Origin: Chloroflexi bacterium UBA6265
GTDB lineage: Bacteria; Chloroflexota; Chloroflexia; Thermomicrobiales; UBA6265
DNA length: 7,493 nt
Assembly: GCA_002440805.1 (NCBI GenBank)
Contig: DJVD01000020.1
Span: forward strand, 1,594-9,086
Direction of reading: 5' to 3'
Positions within the stretch are counted from its first letter, which is position 1, and every line of letters begins with the position of its first letter. The notes below the pieces were generated by a model. The model saw only the letters and a list, made by a program, of their open reading frames with translations. It did no database searches and had not been told where the DNA came from. Positions 7,401 through 7,493 of this stretch are shown here, in pieces. A program made the position numbers and the translations under genes.

Positions 7401-7493
7401 CAGATGCCAATGTATCCTTCGACCGACTTCCCTATTTTGCCGCTGCGATACCAATACTCCAGCGAAAGGTGAATGTGGGCCAGGATTGATGCG
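7400..7493 (-). CDS. 3' end of an unidentified gene upstream of the VWA gene (partial)
   Basis: One minus-strand frame is open from the window edge for 30 codons and ends in TGA at 7402-7400. The last base of that stop is the A of the ATG of the next gene (TGATG). The tail reads roughly ASILAHIHLSLEYWYRSGKI, then ends GYIGI. Third-position GC in this frame is about 63% by hand count, against about 45% in the other open frame, which favours this one. The one-base stop/start overlap is typical of translationally coupled genes in an operon. I do not recognise the protein. VWA proteins of this kind often follow a MoxR/ChlI-like AAA+ ATPase gene, so that is a possible identity, but nothing in these 30 residues (no Walker or sensor motif) tests it. 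Confidence 0.55.
   Translation of the reverse strand, partial: ASILAHIHLSLEYWYRSGKIGKSVEGYIGI

Noticed and set aside
6096..7454. Longer VWA protein starting at TTG 7454
   Set aside because: The GGAG is only two bases away, the segment overlaps the likely upstream gene tail, and third-position GC there is low in this frame.

Overview
The window is a compact, strictly one-directional gene block. Every supported gene lies on the minus strand, so transcription runs from high to low coordinates. In transcription order: the 3' tail of an unidentified gene (7493-7400), a von Willebrand factor A (VWA) domain protein (7400-6096), purL (5978-3771), purF (3774-2356), gcvT (2334-1216), gcvH (1120-737) and the first third of gcvPA (700-1, running off the window). 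No stretch over 300 bases lacks a gene. The largest gaps are 117 nt before purL and 95 nt before gcvH. No tRNA, rRNA, mobile element, CRISPR array or convincing terminator was seen.

The genes form two metabolic modules and one of unknown role. PurF and PurL catalyse steps 1 and 4 of de novo IMP synthesis. GcvT, GcvH and GcvPA are the T protein, the H protein and the alpha subunit of the P protein of the glycine cleavage system. That system turns glycine into CO2, ammonia and 5,10-methylene-tetrahydrofolate. The modules share substrates: glycine is built into the purine ring by PurD, and one-carbon tetrahydrofolate units, after conversion to 10-formyl-THF, feed the later formyl transfers. Only 21 nt separate purF from gcvT, so co-transcription is likely.

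The first two genes are joined by a TGATG stop/start overlap. The VWA protein has a complete MIDAS metal site and an alpha-helical N-terminal region. It resembles VWA proteins that work with MoxR/ChlI-like AAA+ ATPases. The short upstream tail may be such a partner, but 30 residues are too few to show it.

The organism is a bacterium with moderately high GC (mid-50s % by eye). It has small-type PurL (needing separate PurS and PurQ), Bacillus-type PurF with a propeptide and four Fe-S cysteines, split GcvP, and TTG start codons. This fits Chloroflexota or a related lineage, but assignment from sequence alone is tentative. All reading frames are intact and none of the genes looks degraded.
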